Below are positions 1-10,701 of a DNA stretch of 64,000 bases, piece by piece (the stretch's first letter is position 1; each line of letters opens with the position of its first letter). The notes under the pieces were generated by a model, which saw only the letters and a list, made by a program, of their open reading frames with translations, did not search any database and was not told the origin of the DNA. The DNA is from Sorangium cellulosum (GTDB lineage: Bacteria > Myxococcota_A > Polyangia > Polyangiales > Polyangiaceae): contig NZ_CP012673.1 in NCBI RefSeq assembly GCF_002950945.1, positions 12,639,501 through 12,703,500 on the forward strand. The letters run 5' to 3'. The position numbers and the translations under genes were made by a program.

Positions 1-1
1 C

Positions 2-877
2 GCCGAGGCGGCGGCGATGCTCGGCCGGGTCGCGGAGCACTCGAAGGACGCGGGCCTCCGGGCGCTCGCCCGGGACGCGCTCGACGCCGCGGAGGCGGCC
101 GGACCGGGCGGCGCGGCCGGGCTGGGCGGCGCGGCCGGACCGGGCGGCGCCGACCTGCGCGCGCGCCGCGCCGCGCGGATGGAGCGTGTGCACGAGCTCG
201 CGAAGGCGCTCGGCGCGGCGCCGACCAAGGAGGAGCGGCTCGAGGCGCTCAAGGCCCTGGCCGAGCTCGGCGACCTCGCCGCGCTCCCGGCGCTCCGCCG
301 CGCCTACCACGCCGACGCCGCCCGCGGGGTGCGCGAGGAGGCCGCCCACGCGCTCGCCCAGCTCGGGGACGTCGAGATGGTCGAGCCGTTCGTGCGGATG
401 CTGGCGGCCCGCGGCGAGGACGATCGCGAGGCGAAGATCGCCGCGTACGCGCTCGGCTACCTCGGCGACGTCCGCGGCCTGGGCGAGCTGCTCGCCGCGT
501 ATGCCGAGGGTTACAAGCCCGGCATCGTGGCGGACGCGATCCGCGCGTTCGGCCCGGTGGCGCTCGCGCCGCTCGTCGACCTCATCGAGGCGCGCCCCGA
601 GCTCGCGAAGCGGGCGGCCGCGATCGACGCGCTGAAGAAGATGGAGGACACCGCGGTCGCGGCCTGCCTTCTCGAGCGGCTCGAGGCGCGGCGCGGCGAC
701 GCCGATTTCCCGGAGAACGCGCAGCTCTACCTGAAGCTCGCCGACGTGCACCCGCACAGCAAGCGCGAGGTCGCGTCCGCGATCGTCGCGGTGCTCCAGG
801 GCGCGGAGGGCAAGGACGCGCAGGCGGCCCTCAAGGCGGCGCAGCGCGCCCTCGGCGTGGTCAAGCGGAGCCGGTAG
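2..877 (+). CDS. HEAT-repeat protein, 5' end outside window
   Basis: The frame is open to the left edge, so the true start probably lies upstream; the first ATG inside the window is at 17. The visible 286 residues begin with an Ala/Gly linker made of a repeated Gly-Pro-Gly-Gly-Ala-Ala unit (about residues 29-46). At least four helical HEAT/PBS-lyase-like repeats follow, with the typical pattern of paired helices ending in Leu-Gly-Asp (for example AELGDLAALPALRRA, AQLGDVEMVEPFV and GYLGDVRGLGELL). Such repeats form an alpha-solenoid used for protein-protein contacts. No catalytic motif is seen, so the partner and role are unknown. The gene converges on the secreted-protein gene on the minus strand. 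Confidence 0.75.
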   Translation, partial: AEAAAMLGRVAEHSKDAGLRALARDALDAAEAAGPGGAAGLGGAAGPGGADLRARRAARMERVHELAKALGAAPTKEERLEALKALAELGDLAALPALRRAYHADAARGVREEAAHALAQLGDVEMVEPFVRMLAARGEDDREAKIAAYALGYLGDVRGLGELLAAYAEGYKPGIVADAIRAFGPVALAPLVDLIEARPELAKRAAAIDALKKMEDTAVAACLLERLEARRGDADFPENAQLYLKLADVHPHSKREVASAIVAVLQGAEGKDAQAALKAAQRALGVVKRSR

Positions 878-892
878 CGGGCGCTCGCCCGG

Positions 893-1462
893 TCACCCGC
901 CGGTGTCGATCTGCGTGGGGATCTCGGCGGACAGCTTCTCGTCCGTGTCGGTGTGGGTCGCGACGACACGGAGCACGCCCCGCGCGTTCGGGATGTTCCC
1001 CGAGGTGTCCCGGACCCCGTCTTCCATGAAGTTGATGAAGACGGGCGTGAGCGTCTCGGTCCATCCGGAGGCGCACGCGTTCACGGCGACCGTGTTTGCC
1101 CCCTGGAGCACGGGTGTGCCTTTCGGCGTCTCCTCGCCGGCCGCCCGTTCGAACCCCACACGGTAGCTCCACACGCCGGCGGCCGCGGTGTGGTGCCGGA
1201 TCCCCACGGTCACGTGCTGACCTCCCTGGAGCCCGTACTCCAGGGGGAGCACGGCGTCTTCGGCGAGCGGCGTCGCGCCGCCTTCCGGATCGCTGAAGAA
1301 CAGGGTGGCCTCGCCGTCCGCGGGCGGCTCGCCGTCGCTGCACGCGAAGGAAGGGGAAGGCGGGGGGCCGCCGGGATCCTGGAGGACGCAGAAGCCGCCC
1401 GTCGAGAGCAGGCCGAGCAGCGCCGTGAGCGCGACGCCGGTCCGGAGCTTGGGGAGACGCAT
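893..1462 (-). CDS. Predicted secreted or lipid-anchored hypothetical protein
   Basis: The protein has 189 residues. Its N-terminus is a basic stretch followed by a hydrophobic core (MRLPKLRTGVALTALLGLL) and then STGGFCVL, which could be a signal peptidase II lipobox or an ordinary export signal. The rest is Pro/Gly-rich at first and then beta-strand-like, with a Cys pair that may form a disulfide. No family was recognised. It probably sits in the envelope or periplasm. The start is the ATG before the signal sequence. The region downstream towards the response regulator is non-coding and holds an inverted repeat. Confidence 0.6.
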   Translation of the reverse strand: MRLPKLRTGVALTALLGLLSTGGFCVLQDPGGPPPSPSFACSDGEPPADGEATLFFSDPEGGATPLAEDAVLPLEYGLQGGQHVTVGIRHHTAAAGVWSYRVGFERAAGEETPKGTPVLQGANTVAVNACASGWTETLTPVFINFMEDGVRDTSGNIPNARGVLRVVATHTDTDEKLSAEIPTQIDTGG

Positions 1463-1662
1463 ACGTCCATCTAATCAGCAGATCCGCGAGCGGCGCAATC
1501 CGTGTTCCGCAGCGCAGAGGAAGTCAATCGACCGGCACGACATGGTTCCACGGCGCACCGGTGGTCAGACCAGATGGCAATCCACGCTGCGAGCAACCGA
1601 GTGACACATGGCCCACGTCGACTACGTATCACTGCTGCGGGAAGCCGCCCCGATCAGCAGAA

Positions 1663-1782
1663 GAACCGCCAAGGACGCCAAGGGCGCCAAGGACGCCAAG
1701 AGGAGGGTGGAAGGGCCGTCCCGGCGTTTCCTCCTCCTAATCTCCTGTTTTCTTGGCGCCCTTGGCGCCCTTGGCGTTTTTT
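1663..1782 (+). repeat. Dispersed inverted-repeat element, copy 1
   Basis: The left arm begins GAACCGCC and contains GCCAAGG units (1663-1700). The right arm is the complementary CTTGGCG series (1752-1776), followed by six T. The two arms flank about 50 bp of unrelated loop. A second copy with the same ends lies at 17473-17553. The surrounding 1463-1883 holds no gene that can be supported. The structure resembles a non-autonomous palindromic element (REP or MITE-like). The T run would also let it end transcription on the plus strand. Confidence 0.75.
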
Positions 1783-1883
1783 CTACTGATCCGGGGCGAT
1801 CTGCCGAGGAGGTCGATGAGGAAGCGATCGGGACGCCGACGCCCTCCGCCGGGGCGCCTCGATGTGCGCCGGTCCGACCCGGA

Positions 1884-2306
1884 TTACGGCAGCTCGACGA
1901 GCCGCCAGTACTTGTTGAGCGCCGCCATGAGCTCAACGAAGCTGAGAAACGTCACCGGCTTGAGGAGATACCCGGCGACGTTCAGATTGAAAGCTCCCAC
2001 CTTGTCGCGATCATCGTTCGATGTGGTCAACACCACGACCGACGTGGCCACGAGATCCGGATCGGCCCGCAGCTCGCGCAAGAACTCGATCCCGTTCATC
2101 TTTGGCATGTTCAGGTCGAGCAGGATGAGCCGGCGCTCCACCGGAATGACGCCGCTGCGCAGGAGCTCGAGCGCCTCGACCCCGTTTCCCGCCACCCAGA
2201 GAGGGTTCGAGATGTTGTTCCGCTTGAACGCCCTGCGGACGTTCATCACGTCAACCTCGTCGTCCTCGACGAGGAGGATGTTCAGGAGCTTCTCTTCTAC
2301 ACTCAT
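1884..2306 (-). CDS. Single-domain response regulator (Rcp1/CheY-like)
   Basis: This 140-residue protein is a lone receiver domain. The acidic pair is Asp15-Asp16 (LLVEDDEVD), the phospho-acceptor is Asp64 in LILLDLNMPKMNG, the Thr of VVVLTTSNDD follows, and the conserved Lys is in GYLLKPV. The pattern, with a long N-terminal alpha-1 and the PLWVAGNGVEALELLR stretch, is that of small regulators paired with phytochrome-type kinases (Rcp1 group). There is no output domain, so it should signal by protein-protein contact or act in a phosphorelay. It lies 297 bp downstream of a multi-PAS kinase on the same strand, its likely partner. A purine-rich Shine-Dalgarno stretch precedes the ATG. Confidence 0.9.
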   Translation of the reverse strand: MSVEEKLLNILLVEDDEVDVMNVRRAFKRNNISNPLWVAGNGVEALELLRSGVIPVERRLILLDLNMPKMNGIEFLRELRADPDLVATSVVVLTTSNDDRDKVGAFNLNVAGYLLKPVTFLSFVELMAALNKYWRLVELP

Positions 2307-2603
2307 CGTCCCCTCTCTCCATTGGCGAAGAGGACGTGATCGTCAAGCTTCGCGCTGTGTCCGCTGCCGGCCCTGCCTCGGCAGGAGCGCGACCGCCGCG
2401 GAGGTCTCGCGGTCGCCCGTGTGCCAGGGCACGCCCGGGCGCGCCCACACGGCGCACAGACTCTCCCGGGGTGTCCCATTGTTCGAGCTTGGACCACCCG
2501 TCCGCGCGGTTCAACATCAATTCCAGCGAGGCGGGCGCGCTCCGGGCGCCGAGACTGTCCGCCATGCGCCCACGCCGGCTCCGTCACGGACGAGGCCGGC
2601 ATG

Positions 2604-5489
<2,886 letters not shown>

Positions 5490-5585
5490 CGCTGGTCCCG
5501 GTGCTCAGCGACCGCTGCGGCGCTGAGGTCCCGAGCACCATGGCGCAGCGAAACCCGGATTGGCAACCGCGCTTCGTGCGCCTCG

Positions 5586-6272
5586 TCAGCTCGCCAGAGG
5601 CCGCTGTCGCCACAGCGCCATCAGCGCCCGGCCGACCTGGAACGCCCGGCGGATTCGCCCCTTCGGGCCCGCGTCGGTGGTGCGGAACGGCTCGGCGCGG
5701 AACGGCTCGGCGTGGAACGGCTCCGCGCGGTAGCTCGGGCCTGCGGGGGCCACGTCGCGCGGGGCGCCCTCGACGCCCGCGGCCGTGGCCGCCGAGACCG
5801 ACGCCGGGCCGAGGCGCCGGTCGAGGTGGACCTGCACCGCCTCGCCGACCAGGTTGCTCATGTCCCGGTCGTGCTCGATGCAGTGGAGCAGCAGGCGGTC
5901 CGCGAGCGGGTCCGGGAGGTAGATCGTGACCGCGCGCCGCGAGCGGCCGTCGGCCCCGACGATCGGCGGCAGGACGGCCGGCGGCTCCGAGGTGGTGGCG
6001 AGCGGCTGCGGCGGGACGGCCGCGCTCGCCGCCACGGCCGGCGCCGCCTCCGGCTGCGCCGCCTCGGCCTGCGCCGCCTCGGCCTGCGCCGCCGGCGCCT
6101 GCTCCGGCGCCGCTGCGGCCGGCTTCTCGTCGTGCGCCCGGGCCTGCGCGACGGCCTTCGGCCTCACGCCGCCGGCCGCCGGCTTCTCCTCGTTGCCGCC
6201 CGCGACGAACGCGTCGACCTTCTCAGGCGACGGCGGCTTTCTCAGCGAGACCGCGACTTGCTTTTTGCCCAT
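5586..6272 (-). CDS. Ribbon-helix-helix-type DNA-binding protein, partner of ParA
   Basis: The 228-residue protein starts with a Lys-rich stretch (MGKKQVAVSLRKP). It then has a long Ala/Glu/Pro-rich low-complexity linker with an AQAEA repeat (about residues 55-90). Next comes a compact domain, SRRAVTIYLPDPLADRLL, that matches a ribbon-helix-helix fold: one strand with alternating residues, then two helices. Its ATG lies inside the 3' end of the ParA gene (50 bp overlap), preceded by GGAGG, so the two are translationally coupled. The family pattern of ParA plus a small RHH centromere-binding protein suggests DNA or cargo positioning. No ParB-type domain is present. Confidence 0.65.
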   Translation of the reverse strand: MGKKQVAVSLRKPPSPEKVDAFVAGGNEEKPAAGGVRPKAVAQARAHDEKPAAAAPEQAPAAQAEAAQAEAAQPEAAPAVAASAAVPPQPLATTSEPPAVLPPIVGADGRSRRAVTIYLPDPLADRLLLHCIEHDRDMSNLVGEAVQVHLDRRLGPASVSAATAAGVEGAPRDVAPAGPSYRAEPFHAEPFRAEPFRTTDAGPKGRIRRAFQVGRALMALWRQRPLAS

Positions 6273-6906
6273 GGTGGATGTCCTCCAGCTCCTCGAAAAG
6301 GTGGGTGATCTCTCTGGCCGCGGCGTCCCGCGGCGCGTAGCCCGTCACTCCTTGCCCGCAGGCGAGGGACTCCTGGTAGGCGATGCGATAACCGAGCTCG
6401 GTGGAGAGCACCGGCAGCCCCGACGTCTCGAGCACGGCGCGCGCCGATTTCCCGAGCGCCGTGCGGCCTTGCTTGCGCGTGATGAGGATGCAGCCCTTGA
6501 GCGCGCTCCGCAGCGCGGAGGCCTCCCGGAACACCTCCATCGCGGCGGTCAGCGCCCAGGCGTCCGCGGCCGTGGGGCCGCAGGGATAGACGGCGACGTC
6601 GGCGACCATCAGCGCCGACCGCGCGATCTCGCCGTGTCGTGGGGGGCAGTCGATGACCGTGAGATCGTAGGCTGCGGCGACCTCGGGCAGCTGTCCCGGC
6701 TTGTGCATCGAGGCGCCCATGGCCAGGACGGTCGGGGTCTCGTACCCCGCCTCGGAGGCCACGTCACCCCACGTACGGACGGTCCCCTGGGGATCGGCGT
6801 CCACGAGCAGCACCCGCCGGCCCTTCGCCAGCGCGGCCACGGCGAGGCTCACCGCCGTGGTGCTCTTGCCGATCCCACCCTTCTGTCCGGTGAGCGCGAT
6901 GATCAT
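6223..6906 (-). CDS. ParA/MinD-family partition ATPase
   Basis: This is a 227-residue P-loop ATPase with a deviant Walker A (KGGIGKSTTA) five residues after the start of the mature fold. Walker A' is VLLVDADPQGT, and Walker B is LTVIDCPPRHG. The start at 6906 is chosen because MIIALTGQKGGIGKS is the normal ParA N-terminus and an AGGGGG stretch lies upstream; the frame is open further but that extension looks non-coding. There is no N-terminal helix-turn-helix, so this is a short type Ib-like ParA. It overlaps the RHH gene by 50 bp. The family positions plasmids, chromosomes or protein cargos by ATP-dependent binding to the nucleoid. The cargo here is unknown, and this is not the usual parAB locus. 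Confidence 0.88.
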   Translation of the reverse strand: MIIALTGQKGGIGKSTTAVSLAVAALAKGRRVLLVDADPQGTVRTWGDVASEAGYETPTVLAMGASMHKPGQLPEVAAAYDLTVIDCPPRHGEIARSALMVADVAVYPCGPTAADAWALTAAMEVFREASALRSALKGCILITRKQGRTALGKSARAVLETSGLPVLSTELGYRIAYQESLACGQGVTGYAPRDAAAREITHLFEELEDIHHGQKASRGLAEKAAVA

Positions 6907-7383
6907 GATAGGGCCCCCTACCAGAGCGCGCGCGGCGCGGTCCAGTTTGTTGCAGGCGCGCGGCCGGGGGGCAGTCGCTGAGCTTGCCTGGCGGCGGCCG
7001 CCCGGACGCGCGACGTTCACTCGACCTGATGGCGCATGACGAGGTACCTGAGGATCTGGTGCCCCCTCGACTTCACGCTTCCGACGAGGCGCTCCAGCAT
7101 GGACGCAAGGAAGATGAAACAGGGCCTGGTAGAAGCTCAGCGAGAAGCGGTTGATGCCGGGGTTCCTGCTCGTGACCCGCCCGATGACGCAGAGGTTCAC
7201 CGCGATCGCGCAACCACTACGTGCTCTTCACAGGACACATGGAGTCGTTGGCGGATCTGGCGCACCTCACCGCAAACGAGTCGGAGGCGGAGCTGATGCG
7301 GAGGAGAGGGAGGCGAGGAGGAGGAGGTCACGCCGCGGGCGCCACGTTCCCGTGGCGCCCTGGATGTGGAGGAGCGCGGCGGC
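6907..7383. other. Intergenic region, nothing recognised
   Basis: This is about 480 bp between the ParA gene and the haem lipoprotein gene, both on the minus strand. It should contain the promoter of parA. Short open frames here have no recognisable product. No repeat or RNA gene was seen. Confidence 0.5.
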
Positions 7384-9633
7384 TCAGTTCGACCGGGTCG
7401 GCGCGTACCTGTAGAAGTTCTGCGCCCACTCGATGGTCCAGATCGTGGGCTCCACGTACACGTTCTTGTCCGTGCCCAGGATCATCTCGCTCTTGATCTT
7501 CGAGATCGCCGACAGGTAGACGCGGCGGTCGTCCTCCATGCGCGGCCGCATCACGGTCGACGGCGGGTACAGCTCCTTGACCTGCGCCACGACCTCCGGA
7601 TCGTCGATCCAGCTGTCGACCCCGTGCTCCCCCTTCGGGAGGGGGCCGCCGTTGTCCAGCCAGTCGCGCAGATCGTTGGTCCCTCGGTTCATGCCGTCCG
7701 CGTGGCAGCCGATGCACGCGCTGCCGGTGTTCAGGCGGCGGTCCGTGCTCGCGAAGCCGATCCGGCTCGTGATCACGGCGTCCGCGTCCTGCCGGGTGAT
7801 GCGCGGATCACGCACGATGTTGACGAAGGCGTCGACGCGGCGCTGGTTGAAGCCGCCCCACAGCGAGTACCCCTGCAGGCCGTTCGGCAGGTCCCAGATG
7901 ACCTCCTCCGCCGACTGCTGGAGCCCCTCGGTCCCGGTGTAGTAACGGCAGTTCAGGAACTGCGAGCCGCCGTAGTTCGGCTGCCCGTCGCACCCCGCCG
8001 GCTCCGAGTTGAACGGCTGCGCCAGGGTCGCGACGAAGCTGAGGGTGTTCGCCGTCACGCCGCCGCCGGTCCCGGCGATGAACTTCGGGATCGGGTGCGC
8101 CCAGAAGGGGAACCGGATCTGGCCCTGCTCGTACGCCTGCTCGATCGTCTGCACGTTGCCTTCGAGCTGCCCGGTGAAGACGTCCCAGGTCTTCCAGTAG
8201 AACCCGCCGCTCTTCGTCCTGGCCCGCCAGTACATGCGGGAGTCGATGGTGATGGCCTGCTTCGTGACCATGTACTCGTACGACTTCATCCCCTCGTCCT
8301 TGATGACGCCGAGCTCGTCCTCGAGGTCCTGGGCGTACCAGGGGATCGCCATGATGGCGTTGTACACGTCGGGGCGGGTCACCGTGTAGACGAGCTGGCT
8401 CGCCTCGATGTAGCCGTCCGCGTCCTTGAAGCCGTCCGTGTACGGCGGCAGCACCGCGCTGTCCGTGGCGCCCTCCACGTTGCCGGCCTTGATGCGCCCC
8501 CAGACGAGCTTCGCGAAGCTCGGGTCCTCCTCGACCTCGGCCTTGTACCGGTACTTCTCCTTCGTGGTGACGTCGCTGCCGACCCGCTCGCCCAGGTAGT
8601 TGACGCTGGTCCTCCCGAAGAAGACGTCGTCGTCCGACCCGCCGAAATGGAGCTTCGTGACGCCCTTGTTGTAGCCCCAGTAGTTGCGGGTATCGAAGCG
8701 GTAGACGATGCCCTTGCCATCGCTGACGTCCACCGGGTTGACGATCACGGGCGCCCAGCGCGCGGTCGAGTTCAGCGCCTTGGAGAGGCCCACGCGGGCC
8801 ACGTTGAGCTCCTCCGCGGTGACGCCCTTGTTGTGGATCTCGTGCAGCGAGGTGTACTTGATGAACTCCGCGTCGGCCGCGGCGACGGTGGCCTTGTCCG
8901 CCTGGATCCACTGCTTGACCTGATCCACGGTGATGGTCTGGCCGGCCGGGATCGGGCGCGGCGTCTCCGGGAGGGTCGGCGCGACCGCGGCGGCCCACGC
9001 CTCGACGGCGGCGAGCATCTGCGCGTTCGCGTCCTTGCAGTCCCGCCCGAAGCAGTTGTGCCGGTCGATGCCCATGCGCACGACGAGCTTGGAGTCCACC
9101 GGCTTCTTGAAGTTCACGCGCGTGAGCGCGTACTCGTGGGCCAGCTCGGCGTTGGTATCGGCGTGGATGGGCGCCTGCGCGTCGGTCGCGGTGCTGTGGC
9201 AGCCCGAGCAGTTGTCGAGCAGGATCGGGTAGACCGTCTCCTGGAAGGCCTTCAGCGAGGCCGCCTTGTCGATGCTGCCGGGCGGGAAGCAGACCGCCTC
9301 GACGTTGAAGCCGCCCTTGCCGTCCGGGAGCTCGTTGTAGCCGCGTTCGCATGCCCCGGCCGGGGGGACGGGCCCGCCGCCGGTGGGATTCGTGCCGGAG
9401 CCGCCGCCGGTGGGGTTCGTGCCGGAGCCGCCGCCGGTGGGGTTCGTGCCGGAGCCGCCGCCGGTGGGGTTCGTGCCGTTGCCGTTGCCGTTGCCGTTCC
9501 CGCCGCCCGGATTCTCGCCGTCGTCGCCCCAGGGTAACGAACCGCCTCCGAGATCGCCGACACACCCCAGGGCCAAGCAGCCGACGGACGCCGCCGCCAG
9601 GGTGAGGGCCACCGAACAAGCTATGTTTCGCAT
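7384..9633 (-). CDS. Secreted lipoprotein with c-type haem motifs
   Basis: The protein has 749 residues and starts MRNIACSV, followed by a hydrophobic stretch and the lipobox-like LALGC. The ATG is preceded by GGAGAGG. After the anchor comes a Gly/Asn/Thr/Pro linker containing four tandem copies of a nine-residue GTNPTGGGS unit. The body carries two CxxCH haem-attachment motifs, CSGCHSTATD near residue 140 and CIGCHADGMNRG in the last third, so it should bind two covalent haems outside the cytoplasm. The rest resembles the large DUF-type multi-domain cytochromes of myxobacteria and planctomycetes, but no enzyme activity can be assigned. A role in extracytoplasmic electron transfer or oxidation is an inference. 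Confidence 0.75.
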   Translation of the reverse strand: MRNIACSVALTLAAASVGCLALGCVGDLGGGSLPWGDDGENPGGGNGNGNGNGTNPTGGGSGTNPTGGGSGTNPTGGGSGTNPTGGGPVPPAGACERGYNELPDGKGGFNVEAVCFPPGSIDKAASLKAFQETVYPILLDNCSGCHSTATDAQAPIHADTNAELAHEYALTRVNFKKPVDSKLVVRMGIDRHNCFGRDCKDANAQMLAAVEAWAAAVAPTLPETPRPIPAGQTITVDQVKQWIQADKATVAAADAEFIKYTSLHEIHNKGVTAEELNVARVGLSKALNSTARWAPVIVNPVDVSDGKGIVYRFDTRNYWGYNKGVTKLHFGGSDDDVFFGRTSVNYLGERVGSDVTTKEKYRYKAEVEEDPSFAKLVWGRIKAGNVEGATDSAVLPPYTDGFKDADGYIEASQLVYTVTRPDVYNAIMAIPWYAQDLEDELGVIKDEGMKSYEYMVTKQAITIDSRMYWRARTKSGGFYWKTWDVFTGQLEGNVQTIEQAYEQGQIRFPFWAHPIPKFIAGTGGGVTANTLSFVATLAQPFNSEPAGCDGQPNYGGSQFLNCRYYTGTEGLQQSAEEVIWDLPNGLQGYSLWGGFNQRRVDAFVNIVRDPRITRQDADAVITSRIGFASTDRRLNTGSACIGCHADGMNRGTNDLRDWLDNGGPLPKGEHGVDSWIDDPEVVAQVKELYPPSTVMRPRMEDDRRVYLSAISKIKSEMILGTDKNVYVEPTIWTIEWAQNFYRYAPTRSN
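9375..9477. repeat. 27-bp tandem repeat coding a GTNPTGGGS linker
   Basis: Four head-to-tail copies of a 27-bp unit (GTGGGGTTCGTGCCGGAGCC core) lie inside the haem lipoprotein gene. The period is a multiple of three, so copy-number change would alter linker length without breaking the frame. A shorter Gly-Asn alternation follows. Confidence 0.85.
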
Positions 9634-10701
9634 CGAACGCACCTCTCCGCGAGTGAGATCGCTCTTCCGGTTGTTTGGATCACGCCGTCGCCCCCGGACG
9701 CCCTCCCTGGCTGGCGGCCCCGTCGAGGACGGTCGTTCGCCAGCATTCTCGCTGTGGCGTGCTGCTCGTGTACGACCGCGCTTCGCGCGCCCCATCTCGG
9801 GGGCGCGTCGTTCAGCACGCGCGCTGTGAACGGACAAGCTCTTCGGGAAGGGAGACTACAGTGAAACGCTCCGGTGTGGGGCGACGGGCACGGAGCGCCG
9901 ACATCCAGCAATATCCCCGTGCCTGGACCGTTTGATCACCAATTCATGCTCTCGAGCGAATGCGGTGACGTTTTCTGAAACCCAGGGTTCACGGGGAATT
10001 CCATGCCCCCTGTCCCATTGCGGTGCAGATGGCAGGAGCTCAGCGCAGACGGTCTTCGGTTCCAGGTGGAGTGCAGAAAAGCAGTGACGCCACGAGCGCG
10101 GCAAGCGCCTCCGGAGTGCGTCGTGCGAGCTGCCGCGTCCGGCGCGATCTGCGTGCGCATCGCTCCGCCCCGCCCGCCGCAGCGCGACAAAACGGCGTGT
10201 GTGACGCAGACCGCCTCGCGCGCCGCAGCATGGCAGCGTCGAGCTCCCTCGCGTGCTCGGGTGTGGCCTCGCGGAGTCGCTGTCCAACGCCGTTCCAGGC
10301 GAACGGGAGAGCCTTCGCATGACTCGATAGGTGCCAGAAGACACCACGTGATCCGGGCGAGCTCGTCACGGCGATCTCCTCGGAAGAAGCGATTGTTTGC
10401 CTCCGCCAGGCGCAGTGGACGCAGCGCCGTCCAGAGGTGTCGTGGATCCTGGGCCCACGTACCCGCTTCAACGGAGGTGTTGCCGGCGAGCGGGGAAGCC
10501 GGCGGAGAGCGCCTTCGTCCTCGTCGCGGAGAGCTCCTTGTCTCGTTCGAGGAGCGAGGCGCGGCTCGAGGTCCCCGCCCTCCGGGGTCGGGCGGACCAC
10601 GCTGCCGGCCCGAAGATCGCGTTTGCACCCGCAATCCCCGGCCCGTAAGGAACGGCGGTCAGGCGCCGCCGCGCGGGCGCAAGGAGACGGAGACGCCGAT
10701 C
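9634..10701. other. Intergenic region of about 1.07 kb, no recognised gene
   Basis: The two flanking genes diverge, so both promoters should be here. Several open frames cross the segment on both strands, but none has a recognisable domain and their Arg/Ser-rich composition is typical of shadow frames. The stretch around 9930-10060 has visibly lower GC than the neighbours, which may mark a promoter zone or the decayed remains of a transferred segment. Confidence 0.5.

Noticed and set aside
1752..1782. Simple intrinsic terminator call for the CTTGGCG arm plus T run
   Set aside because: The same arms occur without a T run in the second copy, so a dispersed repeat explains it better; terminator action is only possible.
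9856..10634. Minus-strand frames in the 1-kb intergenic region
   Set aside because: No domain, no ribosome site and Arg/Ser-rich sequence; considered as a decayed mobile gene but nothing could be aligned by eye.
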